Source: an uncultured Hyphomonas sp. (lineage in GTDB: Bacteria > Pseudomonadota > Alphaproteobacteria > Caulobacterales > Hyphomonadaceae). Taken from it: a stretch of DNA of 64,000 nt. The notes beneath the pieces are model-generated. The model saw only the letters and a list, made by a program, of their open reading frames with translations. It was not told the origin of the DNA and searched no databases. Made by a program: the position numbers and the translations under genes. Location of the stretch: positions 1,550,001-1,614,000 of the forward strand of contig NZ_OY787456.1 of assembly GCF_963678875.1 (NCBI RefSeq), read 5' to 3'. Below are positions 29,645-39,231 of the stretch, piece after piece. How positions within the stretch are numbered: the stretch's first letter is position 1; the number at the start of each line of letters is the position of its first letter.

Positions 29645-30772
29645 TCAGTGATGCCCGGCCAGCCGGTTGACAACGTCTTCGGCGATGGCGAGAGAACTGG
29701 TCAGCCCGGGGGATTCAATTCCAAACAAATGCACCAGCCCGGCATGCCCGTGAAGTTCAGGACCATCGATCCGGAAGTCCGCTGCCAGGTCTCCCTGTGC
29801 AGAGAGTTTGGGGCGGCAGCCGGAATAGTCGGCGGCAATCGCGCCGTCCGGCAATCCCGGCCAGTATTGGCGGACAGCATCGTAGAAATCATCTGACCGG
29901 CTCAGATCGACCGTATAGTCGATCCGGTCCGGATCATCATGCCCGAGCCATTCGACATCCGGGCCGAAGCGCATGCGCCCGCCAAGGTCCAGCGTGATGT
30001 GCACACCAAGTCCGCCTTCTACGGGAGCCGGATAGATCAGCCGCTGGAACGCGGCTTTGGTCTGGCAGCTGAAATAGTTGCCTTTTGCAAGCGTGAAGAA
30101 CGGGATGTGACCGGGTGCATAACCTTCCATCTGCCGGGCAATTCGAATGGCATGGAGGCCGGCGCTGTTTACCAGGAGCCGGCTTGTGATGCTGACCGGT
30201 TCGGCGCCCCCCACGTTCAGGCGGAATCGGCCGTCGGACAGAATTTCTACGGCCTCCACCGGGGCGCCGATGACGACAGATCCGCCATGATCTTCCAGGT
30301 CTCCCTGCAAGGAGAGCATGTAGGCGTGGCTATCGAGAATGCCGGTTTCCTCCGACAGGACCGCAGCGGTGCATGTCAGGTTTGGTTCCTGCGCCATGGC
30401 ATCAGAACCGGTCAGGAAATGCAGGCCTTCCACACCATTTTGTGTCCCTTGATCGAACAGGGTCCGCATGCGCGGGATCTGAGCATCAGACGTTCCGACA
30501 ATCAGCTTGCCGGTCTTGCGGTGAGGCACGCCGCGTTCAGCCATCCACTGGTAAAGCTTTCGGCGGCCAGCCACACAGTGCCGGTGGCGAAGGGAGCCGT
30601 TCGGATAGTACAGACCGGCATGGATCACCTCGCTGTTACGAGCCGAGGTGCCGGTCCCTATGCCGAGAGCACTTTCCAGCACGAGCGTTTCATGCCCGGC
30701 ACGGGACAGCGCCGCGGCACAGGCAAGCCCGACCGCGCCGGCTCCGATCACGATGGCTTCGGTTTCAATCAA
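29645..30772 (-). CDS. FAD-dependent oxidoreductase, L-2-hydroxyglutarate dehydrogenase-like
   Basis: A 375-residue DAO-fold oxidoreductase. The dinucleotide motif IVIGAGAVGLACAAALSRAGHETLVLE lies at residues 7-33, and GTSARNSEVIHAGLYYPNGSLR (about 41-62) is the L-2-hydroxyglutarate dehydrogenase (LhgO/YgaF-like) signature; the C-terminal DFRIDGPEL followed by LFGIESPGLTSSLAIAEDV completes the FAD site. It probably oxidises an alpha-hydroxy acid with FAD. Single gene, divergent from the glycosyltransferase at 30987. Confidence 0.85.
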   Translation of the reverse strand: MIETEAIVIGAGAVGLACAAALSRAGHETLVLESALGIGTGTSARNSEVIHAGLYYPNGSLRHRHCVAGRRKLYQWMAERGVPHRKTGKLIVGTSDAQIPRMRTLFDQGTQNGVEGLHFLTGSDAMAQEPNLTCTAAVLSEETGILDSHAYMLSLQGDLEDHGGSVVIGAPVEAVEILSDGRFRLNVGGAEPVSITSRLLVNSAGLHAIRIARQMEGYAPGHIPFFTLAKGNYFSCQTKAAFQRLIYPAPVEGGLGVHITLDLGGRMRFGPDVEWLGHDDPDRIDYTVDLSRSDDFYDAVRQYWPGLPDGAIAADYSGCRPKLSAQGDLAADFRIDGPELHGHAGLVHLFGIESPGLTSSLAIAEDVVNRLAGHH

Positions 30773-30986
30773 CGACGGTCTGCTTTCATCCGGGAGGCAG
30801 CGGGGCCTGGCATGTGAATTTGTGTTTTGTGCTGAATTTCATGCATTTTAAAGGCCAGTCCGGCACTCTCCCGGTTCAAGTGGATTCCCGGCGCCGGACA
30901 CTCTTCAGAAAGTGCCGCTGGGATTGCGGGTGACTTGCCCGGAAATTGCATATTGTACGCAAGCATAACAGTGTAATCAGGACCCG

Positions 30987-31997
30987 ATGCCTGCAGAGCC
31001 CGCGCAAACGACGTATGACGAGACCAAGGTCGCGATCATTATTCCGCTTTACAATGATGAAGTGAACATCGCGCGTGCGCTCGAAAGTGCCGTCGCGCAG
31101 AAGCCGCCGGAAGGCATTCGCTTCGAAGTGCTGGTGGTTGATGACGGGTCGAAGGATGCCGGTCCGGAGATCGCTGAGGATTATGCCCGCCGGTTCGACA
31201 ATGTGACCTTCCTGCGCATGGAACAGAATGGCGGTCCCGCGGCAGCGCGGAACCGGGCCCTTCGGGAAACAGACGCGGGCTGGTTCACGCCATTCGACAG
31301 TGACGACATGATGCTGCCCGAACGGATCGGAGCATTGTTGCAAAAGGCTCAGGCGGGCGATTTCGATATTGTCGCAGACAATCTGCTGATCAGTTCGACC
31401 AGCGCGCCGGAAACGGTGAGCCGTCATCTCTGGCCGGACAAGCCGCCTGGCGATGTGCCGCTCTCCACCGAATTGTTTGTGAACCGCTCCTACGCTGCAG
31501 AAATGGCAAGGACGGAGCTTGGCTTTCTCAAGCCGCTCATCCGCCGGCGGGCTGTGAAGTGCGGGGCGGAGCCTTATCAGCCGGATCTCCGGTTTGGTGA
31601 GGACTTTGAACTTTATGCCCGCCTGCTGGCGGATGGTGCGAAAGCAGTCCTGACCGAGCCCGAAGGATACCTGTTTGTCGTACGCGAAGGGTCTGCTTCT
31701 CACCGCCAAGGCGCCGCCGATCATCGCAAGCTGGCACTGATGGGCCGGAAACTGCTGAAACGGGAAGGGCTCGCACCGGCCGAAAAGGCTGCTTTCTCAG
31801 GTTTTACCCGGTATTGCGAGCGGGAATGGGCCGCCTGGACGGCGATCGAGGCTATTCGCGAGAAGAACCCAGTGAACTTGATGAAGGCGTTCACGATTTC
31901 GGCGCCGGCCGGTCTGCATGTTGCCGGCAATCTCCTCAAGGCCGTCGGCGCAAAGCTGACTGGCAGCGGCCGGCCAACGGCGGGGCGCTCAGCCTGA
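30987..31997 (+). CDS. Family 2 glycosyltransferase
   Basis: A 336-residue GT2 enzyme: VAIIIPLYNDEVNIARALESAV (about 12-33), VLVVDDGSKDAGPEI (about 50-64) and the metal-binding FTPFDSDDMM (about 105). Most of the C-terminal half has no clear homology in my reading and includes an arginine-rich stretch. It is cytoplasmic with no membrane helix apparent. It is the first gene of the plus-strand polysaccharide block, followed by a 327-bp intergenic region before the outer-membrane protein. Confidence 0.85.
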   Translation: MPAEPAQTTYDETKVAIIIPLYNDEVNIARALESAVAQKPPEGIRFEVLVVDDGSKDAGPEIAEDYARRFDNVTFLRMEQNGGPAAARNRALRETDAGWFTPFDSDDMMLPERIGALLQKAQAGDFDIVADNLLISSTSAPETVSRHLWPDKPPGDVPLSTELFVNRSYAAEMARTELGFLKPLIRRRAVKCGAEPYQPDLRFGEDFELYARLLADGAKAVLTEPEGYLFVVREGSASHRQGAADHRKLALMGRKLLKREGLAPAEKAAFSGFTRYCEREWAAWTAIEAIREKNPVNLMKAFTISAPAGLHVAGNLLKAVGAKLTGSGRPTAGRSA

Positions 31998-32324
31998 CGG
32001 GGTGGTTGTTTCGGGGACAGTCCTGAAGTTTGGACGGGTGAAAGGGCGCGACGCCCGGCCCATGCCCGGTACAGCCGGTTTCAGAAGGGTGTGCCGGCCA
32101 AAATCAAAGTTAATTTTGTGAGTCCGAGGCACCGCCGCTTGAAAAGGTACGTGCAACAGGGGAGATTGGCTGGAAAACTCGCCGTATCGGCTAGTTCTTG
32201 TGTATCTAAAGGTTAACAACCTCCTGAAACCTTGCAGGTCGATGGTATGACACTTGCAAAACGATTGAGGTAAATGACGGCCTGTACGCTTAATCCGGCG
32301 CGTTTGTGAGGGAATACAGAAAAA
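31998..32324. other. Intergenic region upstream of the polysaccharide outer-membrane gene
   Basis: No gene is seen on either strand. The left part is GC-rich, the last 180 bases are AT-richer and should hold the promoter of the barrel gene. TGACACTTGCA near 32247 resembles half of a sigma-54 site but the spacing is wrong. I see no strong hairpin. Confidence 0.5.
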
Positions 32325-33620
32325 ATGAACCACGTTAAAAGACTTTGCCTTCTCTCGGTTGCAGGCGGTAGCCTCATCGCCGGATCCGCTGCGGCGCAGG
32401 GGCAGGGTGCGGACAATTATTACAGCCGTGACAAGTACGAAGCCGTGAAAGACCGCTACCAGCCGGCTTTCGATCCCGAGCCGATCCGTCTCGGCACGTT
32501 TCTGGTGGATGCGACCGCCTTGATGAGTGCGACGTACAACTCGAACGTCTATGCTCAGAACAATAACGAAGAGTCCGACGTGATCGTCCGCATCGGCGGC
32601 GAGGTTGTTGGCCGCACGAACTGGAATGTTCACGAAGTCGGCTTCGATGTTTCAGCCTACCAAAATGAATATCTGGACCTTTCGGATGAGTCCGCGCCGA
32701 CGCTTCACGCAGGCCTTAACGGCCGTCTGGACGTGTCCCGCGACTTCTCGGTGGGCGCCCGCGTCTATGCCGACAAGGCCGTCGAGCCGCGTTATGAACC
32801 GGCAGGTCTTGGCGGGCTTGAGGAGCCGATCGAATACACGGTCGCTGGCGGTGAAGTCCGTGCCGACTACTCCAATGACCGGTTCCGCTGGAACAACGCA
32901 GTCGGCATCACCGATTACAACTACAAGGATGGCCGGATCATCGGTTCCGGCGCCGTCGCTGACCAGGATTTCCGTGACCGCCAGAATACCTATGGCCGCA
33001 CACGTCTGTCCTATGCCGTGTCGCCCGATTTTGCGGTCTACGCGCAAGGCACGATGCACGACGAATCCTATGACTCACCGCAAAACGTTGGTGGGCAGCC
33101 CCGGTTTCGTGATTCCGAAGGCTACACTCTTGCCGCCGGTGTCGATTTCGAACTCCAGGCTCTGATCCGCGGTGATGTCGCCATTGGTTATCTCAATGAG
33201 GACAAGAAGGACGACTATTTTGCGGACGTTGACGGCCTGTCCCTTGATGCCCGTATCCAATGGTTCCCGTCGCGTCTGACGACCGTCACCTTCACAGGCA
33301 GCCGCCGTGTGTCTGACACCGGTGTCTTCCTGTCGCCGAGCGCACTGGCCACTACTTATCGCGCCGAAGTCGACCACGAAATTCGCCGGAACCTGATCCT
33401 GTCTGCTCATGCTGGGTTCACCGACTATGAGTATCAGGAAATCGATCGGACCGACGAGATGTCCAACATTGGTGTGGCGGCGAAATACAAGATGAACAAG
33501 CGCCTGCACATTGATGCCTTCGCGCGCCATCTTGCCTGGGACTCCAGCGGGGCGGATGTCGCCTTCGTGCCATCCTACGGGATCAATCTGATCGGCGTGG
33601 AACTTCGGTTCCATCCTTAA
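32325..33620 (+). CDS. Outer-membrane beta-barrel protein of the exopolysaccharide locus
   Basis: A 431-residue secreted protein. The signal peptide is MNHVKRLCLLSVAGG to GSAAAQ. The mature protein shows repeated alternating-hydrophobic strands and ends ...GINLIGVELRFHP, a C-terminal strand with terminal aromatic residues near the end, typical of the putative beta-barrel porin 2 family (PF10082-like) found beside Wza/Wzc-type genes. A role in exporting or holding the polysaccharide at the outer membrane is likely; evidence is positional. It lies 54 bp upstream of the chain-length/tyrosine kinase gene. Confidence 0.75.
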   Translation: MNHVKRLCLLSVAGGSLIAGSAAAQGQGADNYYSRDKYEAVKDRYQPAFDPEPIRLGTFLVDATALMSATYNSNVYAQNNNEESDVIVRIGGEVVGRTNWNVHEVGFDVSAYQNEYLDLSDESAPTLHAGLNGRLDVSRDFSVGARVYADKAVEPRYEPAGLGGLEEPIEYTVAGGEVRADYSNDRFRWNNAVGITDYNYKDGRIIGSGAVADQDFRDRQNTYGRTRLSYAVSPDFAVYAQGTMHDESYDSPQNVGGQPRFRDSEGYTLAAGVDFELQALIRGDVAIGYLNEDKKDDYFADVDGLSLDARIQWFPSRLTTVTFTGSRRVSDTGVFLSPSALATTYRAEVDHEIRRNLILSAHAGFTDYEYQEIDRTDEMSNIGVAAKYKMNKRLHIDAFARHLAWDSSGADVAFVPSYGINLIGVELRFHP

Positions 33621-33674
33621 GCAAGGGCGGACCTGTCCGCTTCTCCTGCTCACTCTAATCTTCGGTGTGGTGTT

Positions 33675-36071
33675 TTGACCAAGAGCTTCAGCTTCGAGCT
33701 ACCTTCCCAGATCGCAGGCCATGATGGGCCGTCCGGTGAAGAGGCGTCTTTTGACCTGAAATCTCTGATCGGCATGGTCTACCGCCGGTTCTGGCTGATC
33801 GTGTCCGGATTTCTGGTCGTCTTTCTGGCTGTGGCTTACATCACGTTCACGGCGACGCCGGTTTACAAGGCTTCGACGACGATCCAGCTGGGCGCGAACC
33901 AGGAGAACGTTATCGACCTCGGTAGCGTTCTGGGCGGGATCGTTGCCAATACGGCTGCGATCGACACCGAAGTGATGGTCATCAGCTCCAAATCCCTGCT
34001 GTCAAAAGTCGCCGACCGGCAGAAACTGATCGAGGACCCGGAATTCAACTGGACCCTTGTGGAATACAAGCCGGGATTGATCGATGGCCTCGTGACGCCG
34101 ATCAAGAAAGGCCTTGGCATGCGGACCGAGCGGGTCGACCCTTATGCCGGCCTCAGCGCTGAAGAGCGTGAGGCCGCCATCATGGAGTCCGTCGTCGAGG
34201 CGCTTTCCGGGCGTGTCAACGTGTCCCGCGTCGGCACGACTTACCTTCTGACAGTTGAGGTCATGTCCACATCGCCGGAGACGGCAGCCCGCCTGGCCAA
34301 TGCCGTTGCCGACCAGTATCGCGTGCAGCAGCTTGATACCAAGCTGGATGCAACCCGCCGGGCAACAGAGTGGCTGGGCGAACGCGTTTCTGGTCTGCGC
34401 GATGAAGTTGCGGAAAAAGAAAACCGTGTTGAAGTCTATCGCGCACAGAACGGCCTCGACACGGCGATGGGCACCACGCTGGCCGAACAGAAAATTGCCG
34501 ACCTGACCAAGCAGAAGACGCAGCTTGACTTTGATCTTAGCCAGGCTCGCGCGCGTTATGAAAACATGCGCAGACAGATCGATTCCGGTACTGGCGTCGA
34601 CGGCATCAGCGAAGTGCTTAACTCTCCCTTGGTTGCCCGGCTGAAAGAACAGCTTTCGATCCTGCGGGGGCGCGTCGCGGAACTGGAAACCAAACTGGGT
34701 CCGCAGCACCCAGAGCTGATTGGTGCACGAAACGAGGTTGTTGACGTCGAGCGCCAGATGACAGCAGAGGTGAACCGGATCGCTGAAAACCTCGAAAGCG
34801 AGGTCAAAGCGCTGCAGGATCAGGTCAATGCAATTCAGGGCCGTCTCAATCAGGCGAATGCCCAGTTGCGTGGGAACTCCATCGCCAGTGTGCGCCTGCG
34901 GGAACTTGAGCGCGATGCTGAAACGAGCCGTGTTCTGTATGAAGAGTTTATCGCCCGTTCGAAGGAAACCAGCGTGCAGGATGACCTCGTCCAGGCGGAT
35001 GCGGCGATCCTGTCGGCGGCGTCAGTTCCCGGGAGCCCGGCTGCGCCGAAGAAGAAACTGAACCTCCTGATCGGCGCGGTCCTTGGCGCTGCGATCGGTG
35101 CTGCGATGGCCATCATCGCCGAGATGTTCGATGCCAAGATCAGCTCGACCGAAGACATCGAACGCAAGCTGGGTGTGTCGGCCATCGGCTCCGTGCCGCT
35201 GATCCGTGCGTCCAGCCTGTTTGGCCTTGGCCAGACCAACCCGGCCGACTACCTCGTCGAAAACCCCTTATCAGCGTACGCGGAAAGTGTGCGCTACTTA
35301 CGAGCGGCGATTGCCTTCTCGGATCTCGATAGCGAGACCAAGACGGTGGCGATCACTTCGTCGCTGCCGGATGAAGGCAAGACCAGCCTTACGCTCAGCC
35401 TTGGCCGCATGTCGGCGATGTCCGGCTCGCGCACGATTGTCATCGATGGCGACTTCCGCCGCCGTCAGCTGACCGAAGCAGCAGGCATGTCGCCGGAAAT
35501 CGGTTTCATCGAACACCTGTTCGGTGCGGGCCAGTTGTCGGATGCGATCCAGAAAGACAGCAAGACGATGCTGGACATCCTTCCATTGTCCCAGTCCGGC
35601 CACACACCGCATGACGTGTTCGGCACACGCGCTTTTGACGACCTGCTGTCACGTCTTCGCTCGATGTATGATCTTATCCTGATCGATACGGGCCCGCTGT
35701 TGCTGATGGCGGAAGCACGTGTGGTTGCGGGCAAGGTCGACAAGACCATCCTGATGGTGCGCTGGCGCCATTCAACCCGCGCTGCCGTGAAGCAATCCCT
35801 GAACCTGCTGCGGTCGTTCAATGCTGACATCCTGGGTGCGACACTGAACATGGTGGACCTGAACCGCCGCCGTCACCACCGTGACCCGGGCGCCAGCTAC
35901 AAGGCCTACCGCAAGTATTACCAGATGGAGACCAAGAAGTCCGTGTTCGGCTTCGACCTCAACGGTGCCGGCAAGCGGAAGAAAGGCAGCAAGGGGCCGG
36001 TGGCCGTCCAGACGCCGCCCGAGCACGCCAAGAAAACGGTCGAAGAAGAAGTCCCTGTGGGATTTGAATAA
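33675..36071 (+). CDS. ExoP-type polysaccharide co-polymerase with tyrosine-kinase domain
   Basis: A 798-residue inner-membrane protein. A TTG start at 33675 is used because no ATG gives a full first helix. Helix 1 (about 36-58) and helix 2 (about 461-483) bracket a periplasmic Wzz/GNVR domain with a long coiled coil (about 235-430). The C-terminal bacterial tyrosine kinase has Walker A TSSLPDEGKTS (about 560), the A-prime motif VIDGDFRRRQ (about 590), Walker B LILIDTGPLL, and a tyrosine cluster YKAYRKYYQ (about 742). The domain set equals ExoP/Wzc, which controls chain length and assembly. ExoL- and ExoQ-like genes follow. Confidence 0.92.
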   Translation: MTKSFSFELPSQIAGHDGPSGEEASFDLKSLIGMVYRRFWLIVSGFLVVFLAVAYITFTATPVYKASTTIQLGANQENVIDLGSVLGGIVANTAAIDTEVMVISSKSLLSKVADRQKLIEDPEFNWTLVEYKPGLIDGLVTPIKKGLGMRTERVDPYAGLSAEEREAAIMESVVEALSGRVNVSRVGTTYLLTVEVMSTSPETAARLANAVADQYRVQQLDTKLDATRRATEWLGERVSGLRDEVAEKENRVEVYRAQNGLDTAMGTTLAEQKIADLTKQKTQLDFDLSQARARYENMRRQIDSGTGVDGISEVLNSPLVARLKEQLSILRGRVAELETKLGPQHPELIGARNEVVDVERQMTAEVNRIAENLESEVKALQDQVNAIQGRLNQANAQLRGNSIASVRLRELERDAETSRVLYEEFIARSKETSVQDDLVQADAAILSAASVPGSPAAPKKKLNLLIGAVLGAAIGAAMAIIAEMFDAKISSTEDIERKLGVSAIGSVPLIRASSLFGLGQTNPADYLVENPLSAYAESVRYLRAAIAFSDLDSETKTVAITSSLPDEGKTSLTLSLGRMSAMSGSRTIVIDGDFRRRQLTEAAGMSPEIGFIEHLFGAGQLSDAIQKDSKTMLDILPLSQSGHTPHDVFGTRAFDDLLSRLRSMYDLILIDTGPLLLMAEARVVAGKVDKTILMVRWRHSTRAAVKQSLNLLRSFNADILGATLNMVDLNRRRHHRDPGASYKAYRKYYQMETKKSVFGFDLNGAGKRKKGSKGPVAVQTPPEHAKKTVEEEVPVGFE

Positions 36072-36094
36072 CCGGTACGAAGCGGGACGGATCC

Positions 36095-37297
36095 ATGTCA
36101 GGAGATGCGCGGATCGCGAAACCATCCATGGAACGCGAGGCCGTGAAAGGCTCGCGACCATGGCGCGTGGCCTATTTTGGCCATGACGCCGGTGACGCCG
36201 CCATTCGCCGCCGTGTCCGCGCCTTTGAAGATGATGGCGTGACCGTCGCGGGTTTCATGATGCGCCGCGGCGATGACCAGAAAACCGAGTGGCAGAATAT
36301 CGATCTCGGCCGGACCGCCGATGGTGCTTTCCTTCAGCGGATACGTCAGGTTTTTGCCGGCGCAGCAATCGCTGCAGGCGAGCGGGAGGAATTGGCGTCG
36401 GCAGATGTGATTGTCGCCCGCAATCTCGACATGCTCGCATGTGCGTTCCTCGCGAAGCGCAAGGCGAAACTGGATACGCCGGTGATTTATGAGTCGCTCG
36501 ACATTCACCGGCTCCTCTGCCGTCAGGATGTGATCGGCAAACTGCTGCGCTCTCTGGAAGGCAGCCTGCTGCGCCGGACGCGGGGCCTGGTCGTCAGTTC
36601 TCCGGCTTTCCTGAAAAACCATTTCGAGCGGTACTATCCGGGACAATTCCGGGCCTTCCTTGTGGAAAACAGGCTCGCTGCAGGTGCGGCGTACGGGCCG
36701 CGGCCCGCGCCTCAAATGCCGGCAGGGGACCGGCCACTCCGTCTTGGCTGGGTTGGCGTTTTGCGGTGCCAGCGATCATTCGATTTGCTGTGTGCTTTGG
36801 CGGATCGGTTCCCGGAGACTCTGGAAATCCACCTTCACGGGGTTCCGGCGCGCACGGAAATCCCTGTGTTCGAACCTGAAGTCTCAAATCATCCGAACAT
36901 GATCTATCATGGTCGCTACAAGTCACCCGAAGATCTGTCCAGGCTCTACGGTAGTCTTGATATGGTCTGGGCCGGCGACTTCATGGAGGCTGGCTTCAAC
37001 TCGGTCTGGCTGTTGCCGAACCGGATTTACGAAGGCGGTTATTACTGCGTTCCCGCCATTGCGCCCGCCAAAACCCAGACGGCCGAATGGGTCAGCGGGC
37101 GCCAGGGGGGCTTCGTCATTGAAGAGCCGCTCGAAGAAACGCTGCCAGCACTGATCTCCAAATTGCTCGACGATCGCGCGTCGATCCTCGCGTGCGCGAA
37201 TGCACTGGCTGAATGTCCTGAAGATGACTTTGTCCAGCCTGATGGCATGCTGTCCGATGTCGTGAACGCGGTGCTTGAAGCGGGGCGCGCATCATGA
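36095..37297 (+). CDS. ExoL-like glycosyltransferase
   Basis: A 400-residue glycosyltransferase resembling succinoglycan ExoL. The N-terminus WRVAYFGHDAGDAAIRRRVRAFEDDG (about 24-49) and the central LRLGWVGVLRCQRSFDLLCALAD are GT-B-like segments, and ADVIVARNLDMLACAF follows the family layout. It should add a sugar to the lipid-linked repeat unit. It lies 23 bp after the kinase gene, and its stop overlaps the next start by four bases, placing it in one operon with the polymerase-like gene. Confidence 0.78.
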   Translation: MSGDARIAKPSMEREAVKGSRPWRVAYFGHDAGDAAIRRRVRAFEDDGVTVAGFMMRRGDDQKTEWQNIDLGRTADGAFLQRIRQVFAGAAIAAGEREELASADVIVARNLDMLACAFLAKRKAKLDTPVIYESLDIHRLLCRQDVIGKLLRSLEGSLLRRTRGLVVSSPAFLKNHFERYYPGQFRAFLVENRLAAGAAYGPRPAPQMPAGDRPLRLGWVGVLRCQRSFDLLCALADRFPETLEIHLHGVPARTEIPVFEPEVSNHPNMIYHGRYKSPEDLSRLYGSLDMVWAGDFMEAGFNSVWLLPNRIYEGGYYCVPAIAPAKTQTAEWVSGRQGGFVIEEPLEETLPALISKLLDDRASILACANALAECPEDDFVQPDGMLSDVVNAVLEAGRAS

Positions 37298-38598
37298 ATG
37301 TCATGTCCCGCAAGATGAAGGTGACAGAAGACACCACGCTCGTCTGGGCCAAGGTCTTCTCGGAAGACAAGAGCGCTCCGATCTGGTTCCAGGCCATCGT
37401 GACCGCCTGGTTCTTCTCGACCTATATCGATTTCCCCGCTGTGACGGCCGTGCGCTATTTGCTTGTGCTGGCCCTGTTCGGAGTTATCGCCCTGAAGAGC
37501 GCGACCGTGCTGCCGACTGTCGTGCGCGCATGGCCTCTGTTCGTCATGCCGGTTTTTGCGCTCTCGTCCATTCTCTGGTCGCCCTATCCCTCCCAGGCGC
37601 TGAAGCAGGGGGTGTATTTCATTCTTACCCCGCTCTTCATTATCACGATCATCTCCGTCCTCGATGCGCGGCGGGCCATGCGCTGCCTGATGTTCGCAGG
37701 CTGGATCACGTCCTTCATGGTGTTGGCGAAGTTCTCGTCAATCGACTCCGGCGGGCCTTATCCCTCCAAGAATTATGTCGCGCTGCAGATGAACTTCATG
37801 ATGCTGCTGTCGATGGCTGCGGCGCTGAACAAGAACGAGCTGACCTGGATCCGCCTGGCGGCCCTGCCTTTCATTCCGATGGGAGCGCTTTTTGTGGTCG
37901 CCGCAAACTCAGCGACAAACCTGGTGTTGGGCGGTGTCGGTATCATGGGACTGATTGCCCTGCGAATTCTCTGGGTAGACATGGGGCGTATCAAGAATGC
38001 GCGGAGCCTTCTGTTCCTTGGGGGAATCGTCTTCATTTTCTCCATCCTGACTGTCGCATTGGCGATGCCGAACCAGGACTTTGTCGGGGAGGTGCTGCAG
38101 GCTTTAGGCAAGGACGGCACGCTCAGCGGCCGTACCGCAATCTGGTCTGCAGGCCGGGTTGTGCAGGAACAGCACCCGATCCTGGGCACAGGGCTCTCAG
38201 GTTTCTGGCAACCCGACAATGGGGCAGCCCAGTCCATCAATTTCTACGACTTCAAACCGTATGGCACCGTGCTCACATTCCACAATTCCTACATGGAAGT
38301 GCGTGTCCATCTCGGTTATGTCGGCTGGGCTCTCTATATCGGGACCTGGATCTGGCAGTGGCAGCGCGCGATCCGCAACTGGATGGTGTCACGTGACCTG
38401 GAAGCGTCGGCTCTCCTGATGCTCCTCCTGCTCGTGTTCATCACAACTTTCACCGAGTCCACGCCCTGGGGGGTGTTCAATACGCCGGTGAACATCATGC
38501 TGCTCGCTTCGACAGCCGCCTTCAGCGCCAGCCGGCGGAAGTTCGAAGGCTATGTGCCGGTCAAGGTCAGCGAAGCCCGCGTTCACTCGGCTCGCTAA
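37294..38598 (+). CDS. Polysaccharide polymerase / O-antigen ligase family (ExoQ/Wzy-like)
   Basis: A 434-residue polytopic membrane protein with about ten to eleven predicted helices. The family signature is the WaaL/Wzy-C segment: SGRTAIWSAGRVVQEQHPILGTGLSGFW (about 285-305) with the periplasmic loop ending THNSYMEVRVHLGYVGWALYI. ExoQ proteins polymerise the octasaccharide of succinoglycan; ExoQ-like assignment rests on the ExoP/ExoL/ExoY/ExoF neighbours. The ATG overlaps the previous stop (ATGA). It is the last gene of the plus-strand export block. Confidence 0.82.
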   Translation: MNVMSRKMKVTEDTTLVWAKVFSEDKSAPIWFQAIVTAWFFSTYIDFPAVTAVRYLLVLALFGVIALKSATVLPTVVRAWPLFVMPVFALSSILWSPYPSQALKQGVYFILTPLFIITIISVLDARRAMRCLMFAGWITSFMVLAKFSSIDSGGPYPSKNYVALQMNFMMLLSMAAALNKNELTWIRLAALPFIPMGALFVVAANSATNLVLGGVGIMGLIALRILWVDMGRIKNARSLLFLGGIVFIFSILTVALAMPNQDFVGEVLQALGKDGTLSGRTAIWSAGRVVQEQHPILGTGLSGFWQPDNGAAQSINFYDFKPYGTVLTFHNSYMEVRVHLGYVGWALYIGTWIWQWQRAIRNWMVSRDLEASALLMLLLLVFITTFTESTPWGVFNTPVNIMLLASTAAFSASRRKFEGYVPVKVSEARVHSAR

Positions 38599-38916
38599 CC
38601 GGGGTTTTCATCTCCGAACCCGCCGGATTTCGACAGATTTTCGCCACAATTCGGTCTGCGTCGTAGAGGCGAGCGAGGCTGAGAAGCGAGGGCTGCCGTC
38701 GCGCAGAAGAAAAATTGTGACCAAGATTCAGAGTGTTGTGTCGCTGCGCTGGATGGTGTCGCCCAGGTCAGGTGAAACCTGGACCTCGATAGGTGACATT
38801 TCCGTCAGCCGCAGCGCCTACCCACCGGCAACACATTGCTGACACGCCGTGGAACCACAATCCCAGTCGATACGTATAGACTTCAGCGGGCATTTAACAC
38901 GCCCTTAAGAGTTAGA
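38599..38916. other. Intergenic region before the small membrane protein
   Basis: No gene supported. The last 50 bases are AT-richer (ATACGTATAGA, TTTAACACG, TTAAGAGTTAGAAT) and probably contain the promoter and ribosome-binding region of the small protein. TACGTA around 38875 is a short palindrome of unknown meaning. Confidence 0.5.
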
Positions 38917-39147
38917 ATGGATGGATGGCGCGTGATGAACAACGCTACTTCATCCGTGTCAGGGAGCAGACCTGTGGTCGATCTTGCTAATGCTACCATC
39001 GCGCATCGCGGCTGGGATGCCGGCGTCCATGCCGAGCAGGAAACCTATGGCAAATGGCCGGTTTGGGCGCGCCTCCTGATCATCGTCGGGCTGAGCGCCT
39101 TGCTGTGGGCTGGTATTATCAGTGCTGCCGTTGCGCTGTTCGGCTAA
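38917..39147 (+). CDS. Small single-pass membrane protein, unknown
   Basis: About 76 residues from the ATG at 38917 (preceded by AAGAG); ATG at 38935 is possible. A soluble N-terminal part is followed by KWPVWARLLIIVGLSALLWAGIISAAVALFG (about 45-76), a transmembrane helix at the very C-terminus. It converges with the ExoY-like gene across a shared terminator. Small membrane proteins near exoY in rhizobia (ExoX) restrain ExoY after translation; this resemblance is positional only, so I do not give it that name. Confidence 0.6.
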   Translation: MDGWRVMNNATSSVSGSRPVVDLANATIAHRGWDAGVHAEQETYGKWPVWARLLIIVGLSALLWAGIISAAVALFG

Positions 39148-39166
39148 AGCTTCAGGCTAGGATGAA

Positions 39167-39207
39167 ATCAAAAAAGCCCCGGTGAGATCCACCGGGGCTT
39201 TTTTGAT
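39167..39207. terminator. Bidirectional terminator with perfect 18-bp stem
   Basis: ATCAAAAAAGCCCCGGTG (39167-39184) is exactly complementary to the bases at 39190-39207, with a five-base loop. The A run in one arm becomes a U run in the other on either strand, so it terminates both the small membrane protein gene (plus) and the ExoY-like gene (minus). Confidence 0.92.
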
Positions 39208-39231
39208 TTTGGGTATTGCGGTTGTGCCAGA

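Noticed and set aside
32230..32260. Sigma-54-like promoter (TGACACTTGCA)
   Set aside because: The two boxes are too close together and the first lacks the GG; treated as chance.
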